Of a DNA stretch of 45,249 nt, positions 1 to 6,821 are shown piece after piece; the stretch's first letter is position 1; every line of letters begins with the position of its first letter. Location of the stretch: contig CABRHX010000017.1 of assembly GCA_902470805.1 (NCBI GenBank), positions 1-45,249 on the forward strand, given 5' to 3'. The notes beneath the pieces are model-generated. The model saw only the letters and a program-made list of their open reading frames with translations, was not told the DNA's origin and made no database searches. The position numbers were made by a program, and so were the translations under genes. The stretch comes from an uncultured Collinsella sp. (lineage in GTDB: Bacteria > Actinomycetota > Coriobacteriia > Coriobacteriales > Coriobacteriaceae).

Positions 1-258
1 CGTCCTCCGATCTCCCGGGGCCGGCCGATCCGGCCCTCAGGGTATCGGGTTCCCATATTCATCCGTACATGTACGGATGAATATGGGAGGTGTTCGGATG
101 AAGTTGATATTCAAGGTAAAAACTTGAATGCAAGTTTGTTTTGATTAGTATGGAAACTATATCCATTTAGTTCTAATTTGTTCGTAGTATCAAATCGATA
201 CCGACACTAGCATGACGTAGTCTTTCAAGACAGCTATTCAACATTGGAGGTCACCGCT
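1..258. other. Upstream flank and promoter region of the peptide cluster
   Basis: No convincing gene is visible. Bases 1-50 are very GC-rich and look like the edge of a different sequence context. Bases 51-88 are a perfect palindrome (listed separately). A ribosome-site-like GGAGG at 86-90 precedes an ATG at 98 that opens only nine codons (98-127), too short to call a gene; it could be a remnant or a leader. From about 120 the sequence becomes AT-rich and holds two short inverted repeats: AACTTG/CAAGTT (121-136) and GTATC/GATAC (187-201). Either could bind a regulator of the cluster. No clear -35/-10 pair stands out. Confidence 0.4.
51..88. repeat. Perfect 38-bp palindrome
   Basis: Every base from 51 to 88 pairs with its partner around a centre between 69 and 70, with no loop; the core is TACATGTA. 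No T-run follows on either strand, so it is not a normal intrinsic terminator. Possible roles are a dimeric regulator site, the end of a mobile element or a resolution/attachment site. It lies at the switch from GC-rich flank to AT-rich island. Confidence 0.85.
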
Positions 259-984
259 ATGGACAATGTGAACCACCTAAACGAACTCTCAATACAGTCC
301 CAGCTTAGCATCCTTGAAAAACTGGTCGCGGACGCGGAACAATCTACCGACGCAAGACGCGATTTCGAAGCTCAGCCTCGTGCCGTATTCCAGAAATATG
401 GAATTACAGACCTCCAAATCAAAGCGGGAAATCGAAAAGTCTCTCTGTACGAACTGGTGGAGTCAACCGAAAAGGAGGCGCGTGTCCCCGTTGCACGCGC
501 AGTATATCGTCGTATCCAACTTGCATATTATGACGAGGACAACGAAGCTGAGCCGCAAACGATACCTCTCGTAAACGTTGTACTTAATGCAAACGCAGTA
601 ACGAACGCAAACATCATTCTGAACGCAAACGGAATGGCAAACGCAAACGCGAATGCTCAAAACAACGCCAACCTTAAGTACGACGTCAACACAATGGGCT
701 ATGGATCAGCTATTTTTATGAACAAACCTGATGTTGTTGAACTATCGGAATCGTACAAACAAACTTCTGTTTTCAGGAAATTTGATCAAGAGGGCTTGAG
801 TGCAGCGAGGCAAGCAGCCATGCTTAAAACAGCAATCAAGAATTCCAGCTCCAATACCATCAACCCCGAAGGGGCTTCCAATGGGGTCGCCCGCGGGTAT
901 TATCGCTCCGTCGAATTCGAAGTTACTTACTCCGAGAACGAAGGCACCTTGGTAATCACCGACGCCCGTTTGCTCGCGGCATGA
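259..984 (+). CDS. Proteusin-like peptide precursor with internal asparagine ladder
   Basis: This 241-residue protein is probably the substrate of the two enzymes encoded next to it. The ATG at 259 is chosen because GGAGG (246-250) lies eight bases upstream; a TTG at 244 would sit on that site. Residues 1-100 look like a RiPP leader: a helical, acidic stretch with RDFEAQPRAVFQKYGI (34-49), which resembles the 'FL-DP-A-L---GI' pattern of nitrile-hydratase-type (NHLP/proteusin) leaders. Residues 106-144 carry Asn at 106, 110, 112, 116, 118, 122, 124, 128, 130, 132, 135, 136, 138 and 144, separated mostly by Ala, Val, Ile or Leu. Polytheonamide cores show the same alternation. About 100 residues follow, which is unlike known proteusins, whose core is C-terminal. 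No signal peptide or membrane segment. The stop overlaps the next start (ATGA). That it is a precursor is inference; a structural Asn-rich repeat protein is the alternative. Confidence 0.75.
   Translation: MDNVNHLNELSIQSQLSILEKLVADAEQSTDARRDFEAQPRAVFQKYGITDLQIKAGNRKVSLYELVESTEKEARVPVARAVYRRIQLAYYDEDNEAEPQTIPLVNVVLNANAVTNANIILNANGMANANANAQNNANLKYDVNTMGYGSAIFMNKPDVVELSESYKQTSVFRKFDQEGLSAARQAAMLKTAIKNSSSNTINPEGASNGVARGYYRSVEFEVTYSENEGTLVITDARLLAA
574..690 (+). repeat. Hexapeptide Asn repeat (putative core) within the precursor
   Basis: Codons 106-144 encode imperfect six-residue units ending in NAN (VVLNAN, AVTNAN, IILNAN, GMANAN, then a compressed AN-AQNNAN). Two ladders run with exact i+6 spacing: Asn 106/112/118/124/130/136, and Asn 110/116/122/128 continued by Gln 134. 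A third begins at 132/138/144. Codons vary (AAT/AAC, GCA/GCG/GCT/GCC), so the pattern is not a simple recent DNA duplication. Confidence 0.85.
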
Positions 985-2060
985 TTTCCGAAAGCTCGCA
1001 GCACGTGCTGTTCCGCAGACCTCGAATGCTGACATTTATAACAACATATAAATGTGGCGCTGTGTGTGATCATTGTCTGATGAGCTGCACTCCGAACAAC
1101 AGTGACAGGCTTACTCTTCCCCAAATGCGGCAATTCATCGATAGCTTCGCCGAAGTATGCGTCGGAAGTGGTGTTGTTGTGTTTACGGGCGGAGAATGCA
1201 CCCTTCTTGGCGATGACCTTCTCGAGGCCATCGCATATGCGAATTCTTTAGGACTCTTTACTCGAATTGTAACGAATGCGTGGTGGGCAAAAAGCGAAAG
1301 AGACGCAGAAACGTTCCTCAACGAATTGAAGTCATGTGGCCTTGACGAAATCAATATCAGCTGCGACGACTTTCATGCGGAATATATACCCCTCGAGAAT
1401 GTGCGCAACCTTTGGAACTCAGCAAAAACAATGGGCTTTCAAACTCTCGGCATTGCGGTCTGCAGAGATAACAACAGTACAATCAGCCCGGCATACCTGT
1501 GCAAGTACCTTAATGAAGACATTCCACTCCTGCATCAGTTCGACGATAATACCCAGCCTCCCAGCGCGCCAGCCCGCTTCATCACGGATTCAGGCATCAC
1601 GCGAATTGGGCGCGCACGAAATCTCAGTCTCAACCAAAATGCGCGACCGCAGGCACGTCTCTTAGCGTCACACTGTTCCGACTGCGGCCGAGACTTCGTT
1701 ATTTCCCCAAACTGCCATCTTGCACCCTGCTGCGGAATAAATGCAGAGGGAACTTGGCTTTTCGATCTTGGCAAAATCAATCTGACGGATGACATTAATG
1801 AACTGCAGCTGCTCCTACTTAATTACATACAATACATAGGACCAGGAGGGCTGCTGAAGCACTTGCGCACGAGCGGAGGCCTTTCTTCATTTGGGCGCTC
1901 AAGCTACCTCTCTCAATGCGAGATTTGCGAAGACATCGCCCTCTCGAAAGAGGCACAGACCTGTCTTGCAAAGCTAGCTCCTAAACTGGCAGCCGACTTG
2001 ATTGTCGAGACTAAATTCGAGACTACCTTTATCGGAAATGGGTCTGATATACATGATTGA
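981..2060 (+). CDS. Radical SAM enzyme with C-terminal cysteine clusters (peptide maturase)
   Basis: A 359-residue radical SAM protein. The Cys-X3-Cys-X2-Cys motif for the SAM-binding 4Fe-4S cluster is at C25, C29 and C32, followed by the GGE motif about 35 residues on. The C-terminal third has a second cysteine set (HCSDCG, then NCHLAPCC around residues 225-250, and SQCEIC near 315), the pattern of SPASM/twitch-like domains that hold auxiliary clusters in peptide-modifying radical SAM enzymes. The ATG overlaps the precursor stop in an ATGA, so translation is probably coupled. The natural inference is that it modifies the Asn-rich segment, by epimerisation if the proteusin analogy holds, or by a crosslink. 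There is no obvious N-terminal RRE domain: the catalytic motif begins only 25 residues in. Codon use and base composition match the precursor rather than the housekeeping genes. Confidence 0.85.
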   Translation: MISESSQHVLFRRPRMLTFITTYKCGAVCDHCLMSCTPNNSDRLTLPQMRQFIDSFAEVCVGSGVVVFTGGECTLLGDDLLEAIAYANSLGLFTRIVTNAWWAKSERDAETFLNELKSCGLDEINISCDDFHAEYIPLENVRNLWNSAKTMGFQTLGIAVCRDNNSTISPAYLCKYLNEDIPLLHQFDDNTQPPSAPARFITDSGITRIGRARNLSLNQNARPQARLLASHCSDCGRDFVISPNCHLAPCCGINAEGTWLFDLGKINLTDDINELQLLLLNYIQYIGPGGLLKHLRTSGGLSSFGRSSYLSQCEICEDIALSKEAQTCLAKLAPKLAADLIVETKFETTFIGNGSDIHD

Positions 2061-3195
2061 AGTGCTACCCTCTTTAAATTCGCTCTCGAGTAATCCACTC
2101 CGTAGATTGGACACTCTTGGAGTAACAGATTTTTTAGACACACTTGACATATCTATAGATCCTTTTGAATGCGCGCATCGCATCTGGGATCAACTTGACA
2201 GGGAGCATCAAGAGATCGTCTCCTTCCTGATGCTAGGTGGAGAGATTGATCTCGATTCAGAAGTGGCAAAAAGAAGTCTGCTGAAAGGCACTGTTGAAAC
2301 CATAGCCTCACTCGGGCTGCTAAGCAAGCACAATGGCAATGCCTCCCTTTCCGGTTTATCTCTAATCCGATATCATGGCATCTGGCTTTTTGCCGATGCG
2401 CCATCACCCTCGCCTTTACTATATTTTGGCTCTGATTCAATTGGGCTCGCTCGTCGGCTAAGCCCATCCCCCGGAAAGAATGCCTTAGACCTCTGCTCTG
2501 GACCAGGCATCCAGGCACTCATACTGGCAAAATCTGGAATGCACGTCACGGCGATAGATATCAATCCAATCGCCTCAGAAATCTGCCAACTAAACGCACT
2601 GGTCAATGGTATTAGCGAAGATTTAACTGTTCTAACCGGAAGTCCCTACAACGCACTAAACAATATCGAAAGCTCTTGCAGCTATGAACTCATTACGGTG
2701 AATCCTCCTTTGCTCCCAATCCCAGAAGACGTACCATACCCCTTCGTTGGCGATGGCGGCCCAGATGGCCTCAACATCACAAGCAAGGTTATTCGAGGTG
2801 CAGGAGATAAACTCACTGATAGCGGATACCTCTCTGCAATTGGAATGATTGGCCTTGGAACCAACAATCAATCAGCATTTGAACGAATACAGAACGATTT
2901 GTTGCAAGCTGGCCTCAATGGCGTCTTGACAATAATCTCGAGCTTTAACCTCGGACCCCAATCTGGCTGGATCGACGGTATCGCATGCACATCTGTTGCA
3001 CATGCTCCAGGAAAATATTCCAGCAAAGAGGAGGCTGTAAAACAGATATCGCGCGCATACAAAAAAATCCACTACGACCGCGTCTGCACCTATCACTTGA
3101 AGGCGTGGAGGGAGAGACAGCCCTTTCAAAATCCCATCCTAACGATTCAAGACTGCTCCGCAGATGGCAACCCACTTGGCCCCTGGATCCTCTAA
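2053..3195 (+). CDS. Class I SAM methyltransferase with NPPL motif, putative amide N-methyltransferase
   Basis: A 380-residue protein if it starts at the ATG at 2053, which sits inside the end of the radical SAM gene (eight-base overlap); an ATG at 2038 and a TTG at 2002 are in frame. An N-terminal domain of about 130 residues precedes a Rossmann methyltransferase fold with the SAM-binding LDLCSGPGIQALILA, the acidic strand end AIDINP, and VNPPL. [ND]PP[YFWL] is the catalytic signature of methyltransferases acting on planar amide or amino nitrogens (PrmC/HemK, RlmG/RsmC and N6-adenine enzymes). Beside an Asn-rich substrate it suggests Asn side-chain N-methylation, as PoyE does for polytheonamide. 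That substrate is inferred; an rRNA or tRNA substrate cannot be excluded. Confidence 0.8.
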   Translation: MIEVLPSLNSLSSNPLRRLDTLGVTDFLDTLDISIDPFECAHRIWDQLDREHQEIVSFLMLGGEIDLDSEVAKRSLLKGTVETIASLGLLSKHNGNASLSGLSLIRYHGIWLFADAPSPSPLLYFGSDSIGLARRLSPSPGKNALDLCSGPGIQALILAKSGMHVTAIDINPIASEICQLNALVNGISEDLTVLTGSPYNALNNIESSCSYELITVNPPLLPIPEDVPYPFVGDGGPDGLNITSKVIRGAGDKLTDSGYLSAIGMIGLGTNNQSAFERIQNDLLQAGLNGVLTIISSFNLGPQSGWIDGIACTSVAHAPGKYSSKEEAVKQISRAYKKIHYDRVCTYHLKAWRERQPFQNPILTIQDCSADGNPLGPWIL

Positions 3196-3221
3196 AGCAT
3201 CCGTCATACGAAAGCAGGTCA

Positions 3222-3259
3222 ATAGGCTGCGCGCCACTCTCTGATGACGCGCAGCCTAT
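3222..3259 (+). terminator. Hairpin ending the peptide operon
   Basis: Twelve-base arms ATAGGCTGCGCG (3222-3233) and CGCGCAGCCTAT (3248-3259) pair perfectly around a 14-base loop, 27 bases after the methyltransferase stop. The following sequence (CTCATTT) is only weakly T-rich, so termination may be partial. Confidence 0.65.
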
Positions 3260-3406
3260 CTCATTTCCCCCGCGCTTTACCGAGCCCGACTCACACCTCA
3301 TAGTTGGCACCGGTTTTCAAAATGCAAGATTCCGCATACAAAATCACTTCTTCTGTCTAGGTGGCAGACCTACGATTTTTGTAGTATAAAGTTCCTCTCA
3401 ATGCCT

Positions 3407-3426
3407 TCAATCTATTTCGAGATTGA
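3407..3426. promoter_or_regulatory. Operator-like 20-bp inverted repeat
   Basis: TCAATCT (3407-3413) and AGATTGA (3420-3426) form a perfect inverted repeat with a six-base spacer. It lies between a TATAAA box (3385-3390) and the exporter fragment start at 3463, a typical place and size for a MarR/TetR-type operator. No regulator gene is in the window. Confidence 0.4.
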
Positions 3427-3462
3427 GAAGAACTTGCATCGGGTTTCATAGAAGCGATATAG

Positions 3463-3588
3463 ATGATACGTTTTGTCCTATCTATATTCCGACATACATC
3501 AGGATGCCTCGTCTTTATCGTCATTTCAATAGTCGGCTTGGCCCTTTCCCACATTGCCCCCTTTTTGAACGGTAAATTAATTGACTTC
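3463..3588 (+). pseudogene. Truncated ABC exporter, N-terminal fragment
   Basis: From the ATG at 3463, about 42 codons read like the start of an ABC exporter membrane domain: a basic opening, a hydrophobic helix (CLVFIVISIVGLALSHIAP) and then GKLIDF, matching the common '-PxxxGKLID-' of type IV exporters after TM1. The frame continues to 3690, but from about 3588 the sequence turns abruptly GC-rich and the residues become Pro/Arg-rich nonsense, so the gene is cut there. Placed right after a peptide-maturation operon, the intact gene would have been a natural exporter for the product. Identification rests on a short stretch. The start is weakly supported, as no strong ribosome site is visible. 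Confidence 0.55.
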
Positions 3589-3786
3589 CCGCACGTGGAC
3601 CTCGTGGACAGGCCCCCTTGTGTAGCTGCACCCGAGGCGCCTCCCCGTCGCCCTCCAGCGCCGGGGTTCCCCTCCATCACGAAGAGGTAATCCCCGTCCG
3701 GCCTCGCCGTCTCTGCAACGCCGAGCCTCCCGAGCGACTCGAGGAGGGCGGGCTCGTCCCAGGAGATTTGACAATACTATAGAGAC
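3589..3786 (-). pseudogene. GC-rich foreign fragment, possible remnant of a minus-strand gene
   Basis: This segment replaces the body of the exporter. On the minus strand from about 3770 one frame gives a protein-like stretch of about 35 residues (ISWDEPALLESLGRLG, then DGDYLFVMEGNP) before degenerating into low-complexity Gly/Ala/Arg. I do not recognise it; it may be a remnant of a transposase or another coding gene. Terminal repeats and target duplications are not obvious. A minus-strand reading frame across 3577-3795 exists but does not look like a real protein. Confidence 0.3.
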
Positions 3787-3787
3787 A

Positions 3788-3805
3788 CGTCCCAAATTAG
3801 CTACT
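3788..3805 (-). repeat. 18-nt 3'-end repeat, copy 1
   Basis: On the minus strand AGTAGCTAATTTGGGACG spans the last two sense codons and the stop of the PPDK/PEP-synthase regulator gene. It matches 11816-11833, at the end of rsfS, at 17 of 18 positions. Confidence 0.7.
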
Positions 3806-4687
3806 CAGTAGTAACTGCTGCTGGGCGCGGCGGGCGGCTCGGCGGGCCCTTGCTTCCTGGATCTCATCGAGGTGAGCGATGATCTCGGAGGCGCTCTCCT
3901 CGATCGCCTTGCCGTCGGTACGCACTACAAAGCAACCCAGGCGCTTCATGAGAGCACGAGCCTCCTCGAGCTCGCTTCGCACGCTCTCGGGCTCGGCATA
4001 GGAGCCGGCGACGGCACGGGCATAGTCGTCGCCCAAGCGGCTATCGCGAATCTCAGAAATAACGTCGACGGTCGAAATCAGGCCAAACAACCGCATCGGG
4101 TCTACCTCGTAAATCGACTTGGGCGGCTCCATACCGTGCGCCAACGGAACGTTGGCGACCTTGTAGCCCTGATAGGCCAAATACATCGACAGCGGCGTCT
4201 TGGATGTGCGCGACACGCCCAGCAGCACGATATCGGCATCCGACAGATCATCGCAGCCGCGCCCGTCATCGTGCTCAACGAAATACTCCATAGCCTCGAT
4301 ACGATGGAAATACCGGTCATCGGTCTTATGGATCACACCCGCCACTCCTTTTGGCGGCACGCCGATAAGCGACGACAGCACGGCAAGCGTCGGGCCGACC
4401 AGGTCGACCGAGCGAATGTGCAGCATGCCCAAGTAGTCGAGCACGCGAGCACGAAGCGCCGGATCGACAATTGTGTGGAATACGGCGATATCGCGATGGT
4501 CCGCATCGACATGCGGACCCACAAACGACTTAACCTGCTCCACCGAGGTCACCTTAGGCAGACGTAAAACACGAAAAGCCCCTTCATCAAATTGCCCGGA
4601 CGCCGCAAGCACCACCTCACAAGCGGTATCACCGAGCGAGTCGGAGATAACGATAACGGTGGGACGAGCGGTGACCGGGCAATCCAT
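3797..4687 (-). CDS. yqfL: Bifunctional kinase/pyrophosphorylase regulating PPDK or PEP synthase
   Basis: A 296-residue member of the DUF299 family, which switches pyruvate phosphate dikinase or PEP synthase off by ADP-dependent phosphorylation of a threonine and on by phosphorolysis. Seen directly: an N-terminal VISDSLGDTA, the P-loop-like GVSRTSKTP near the middle followed by LAYQGYKVANVPLA, and a Lys/Arg/Ala-rich C-terminus. Length is normal. It lies 34 bases downstream of glyS on the same strand; Bacillus subtilis also keeps yqfL near glyQ-glyS, supporting the call. Whether the target here is PPDK or PEP synthase cannot be told, since neither gene is in the window. The stop falls inside an 18-nt repeat shared with the end of rsfS. 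Confidence 0.9.
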   Translation of the reverse strand: MDCPVTARPTVIVISDSLGDTACEVVLAASGQFDEGAFRVLRLPKVTSVEQVKSFVGPHVDADHRDIAVFHTIVDPALRARVLDYLGMLHIRSVDLVGPTLAVLSSLIGVPPKGVAGVIHKTDDRYFHRIEAMEYFVEHDDGRGCDDLSDADIVLLGVSRTSKTPLSMYLAYQGYKVANVPLAHGMEPPKSIYEVDPMRLFGLISTVDVISEIRDSRLGDDYARAVAGSYAEPESVRSELEEARALMKRLGCFVVRTDGKAIEESASEIIAHLDEIQEARARRAARRAQQQLLLSS

Positions 4688-4721
4688 GCGGGGCTCCTTT
4701 TGCGCTTATGCGCAGGATAGC

Positions 4722-6818
4722 TTACTTTTTGCGGGCAAGCTCACCGATGTTGGCGATGCCGGAGAAAACGGCCTCGAAGCGGTTGAGCAGCTTAAGGCGA
4801 TTATCGCGGAGCTGCTCGTCCTTGTCCATGACCATAACCTCGTCGAAGAAACGGTCGATGGGGGCACGCAGGGCGGCGAGGGCAGCGAATGCGGCAGGAT
4901 AATCCTCGGTAGCAAGCGCGGCATCGACGGCGGTCTGAGCGGCCTCGGAGGCGTCGGCAAGCGCAAGCTCGACCTCGCCCATCAGAGCGCGATCGTACTC
5001 CGCGCCCAGTTCGGACTTGGAGATATGCGCCGCGCGGGCGTAAGCGGTCGCCAGGTTGTCGAAGGTCTCGGCGTCGTTCTTGCGGGCCTCATCGAGGGCG
5101 GCGCAGCGGGCGAAGAAGACCGACGGGGCAATAATGTGCACCGCGGAAACGGCGGCAACGGTGTCGGCCGGGATCTTCTCGTCGCGGGCCATGCTCACCA
5201 AACGGCCGTGGAAGAAGTCGCGAACCTGCTGGGCGACCTCGGCGGCGTCGAACTCAATGCCCTGCTCGCTATAGAGCTCGAGCGCAAAGTCGATGAGCGA
5301 CGTGGGGTCGATCGGCAGACGGTCGCGAAGGATGTTGATGATGCCGATGGCGGCACGACGCAGCGCGTACGGGTCGGAAGAGCCGGTCGGGGGCTCGCCG
5401 ATGGCAAAGATGCCGGCAATGGTATCGAGCTTGTCGGCGCAGGCCACGATGCAGCCAGCGGTGCCCTCGGGGAGCTCGTCACCGGCAAAGCGGGGACGAT
5501 AGTGATCGCGAATAGCGTGAGCGACCTCGTCGTTCTCCCCCATCGCGCTGGCGTAGTAACCGCCCATCACGCCCTGCTGGCTCGTGAACTCGACGACGGC
5601 GCTGGACACCAGGTCGGCCTTGCACAGGTGCGCGGCGCGGCCGGCATCGGCGGCCAAGTGGGCACCCAGGTGAGCCTCGCGGGCAATAGCGAGCGCGAGC
5701 TGCTCAATACGCTCGGACTTGGCGAGCACGCTACCGAGCTTCTCCTGGAAGGCGACCTTGGCCAGGCGCTCACGGAACTCGTCGAGGGAGATCTTCAGAT
5801 CCTCCTCGTAGAAGAACTTGGCGTCATCCAGGCGGGCACGCACGACACGCTCGTTGCCGTCGATCACGCGCTCGGCATTCTCGGGCTTGCTGTTGGAGAC
5901 GATCACGAACTCACGCGTCAGTTTGCCCTCGCCGTCATAAATCGGGAAGTAGCGCTGGTTGGTGAGCATGGACTCGCAGATGATCTCGTGCGGGACCTTG
6001 AGGAACTCCTCATCGAAGGTACCGACGAGCACCGTCGGCCACTCGCAGAGGTTGATGACCTCCTCAAAGACCTTCTTGGGCGTATCGACGTGGCAGCCGG
6101 GGCGCGCAGCCTCGACCTCGGCGATACCGGCAAGGATGGCCTCGCGACGCCGCTCGGCGGAGAGCACGCCGGCATCCTCGAGCACCTGCTCGTAAACAGC
6201 GGGGCTGGCGACCACATGGTCACCGGGGCCAAGCACGCGATGGCCACGCGTGGTGTTGCCACTCGTCACGTCGGCAAACGACACGGGCACGACGTCCTCG
6301 CCCAGAAGGCAGCAGATCCAGCGGACCGGACGCACGAACGTGGCGTGCTCGTGGCCCCAGCGCTGAGAGCGGTAGTTGGGCCACTGCAGGCCGGCGATGG
6401 TCTTCTCGCACAGGGCCGTCAGGATCGGGGTGGCCGGGGCGGAAGGAATGTTCTTCTCGGCAAAGACGTACTCGCGACCGTCGGTGTCCTCGCGACGGAC
6501 CAGGTCCTCGGCAGCCACACCGCACTTGCGGGCGAAGCCCTGGGCGGCCTTGGTGGCGTTACCGTCAGCGTCGAAGGCGATGTTGGCCGCGGGGCCGCGC
6601 TTGACCTCGTGAACCTCATCGGTCGCGGTGGCGACGTCGGCAACGAGCGCAGCCAGGCGACGCGGGCTCGAGATCACGCGGACCTCGCCGTGGGCCAGAC
6701 CGGCCTCATCGAGACCCTTGGCAATCATAGTGCCAAGCTGCTTGACGGCATTGTTCAGCGGTGCAGAGGGCATTTCCTCCGTACCGATCTCAAACAGGAA
6801 ATCCTTAGCGTCTGCCAT
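4722..6818 (-). CDS. glyS: Glycyl-tRNA synthetase beta subunit
   Basis: A 698-residue protein of normal length for the beta chain of the bacterial alpha2beta2 glycyl-tRNA synthetase, which helps bind tRNA-Gly while the alpha chain activates glycine. The opening FLFEIGTEEMPSAPL and the SSPRRLAALV segment are family hallmarks. The C-terminal part fits the anticodon-binding domain. The ATG at 6818 is three bases after the glyQ stop, so the two subunits are co-translated. No T-box leader is seen upstream of the pair. Confidence 0.97.
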   Translation of the reverse strand: MADAKDFLFEIGTEEMPSAPLNNAVKQLGTMIAKGLDEAGLAHGEVRVISSPRRLAALVADVATATDEVHEVKRGPAANIAFDADGNATKAAQGFARKCGVAAEDLVRREDTDGREYVFAEKNIPSAPATPILTALCEKTIAGLQWPNYRSQRWGHEHATFVRPVRWICCLLGEDVVPVSFADVTSGNTTRGHRVLGPGDHVVASPAVYEQVLEDAGVLSAERRREAILAGIAEVEAARPGCHVDTPKKVFEEVINLCEWPTVLVGTFDEEFLKVPHEIICESMLTNQRYFPIYDGEGKLTREFVIVSNSKPENAERVIDGNERVVRARLDDAKFFYEEDLKISLDEFRERLAKVAFQEKLGSVLAKSERIEQLALAIAREAHLGAHLAADAGRAAHLCKADLVSSAVVEFTSQQGVMGGYYASAMGENDEVAHAIRDHYRPRFAGDELPEGTAGCIVACADKLDTIAGIFAIGEPPTGSSDPYALRRAAIGIINILRDRLPIDPTSLIDFALELYSEQGIEFDAAEVAQQVRDFFHGRLVSMARDEKIPADTVAAVSAVHIIAPSVFFARCAALDEARKNDAETFDNLATAYARAAHISKSELGAEYDRALMGEVELALADASEAAQTAVDAALATEDYPAAFAALAALRAPIDRFFDEVMVMDKDEQLRDNRLKLLNRFEAVFSGIANIGELARKK

Positions 6819-6821
6819 GGC

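Larger units (their letters stand above)
3196..3462. other. Intergenic region between methyltransferase and truncated exporter
   Basis: No gene is seen. The stretch contains the hairpin at 3222-3259, a TATAAA box at 3385-3390 without a convincing -35, and the palindrome at 3407-3426. The last two suggest that the truncated downstream gene once had its own regulated promoter. Confidence 0.5.

Noticed and set aside
98..127. Nine-codon frame after GGAGG
   Set aside because: Too short to support as a gene without comparative evidence; mentioned only in the flank description.
586..678. AACGCAAAC repeats considered as a CRISPR or DNA satellite
   Set aside because: The repeats are short, in frame, encode the NAN units and vary in codon use; there are no spacers.
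3589..3786. Insertion sequence
   Set aside because: No transposase motif, terminal inverted repeats or target duplication could be recognised, so it is reported only as an unidentified fragment.
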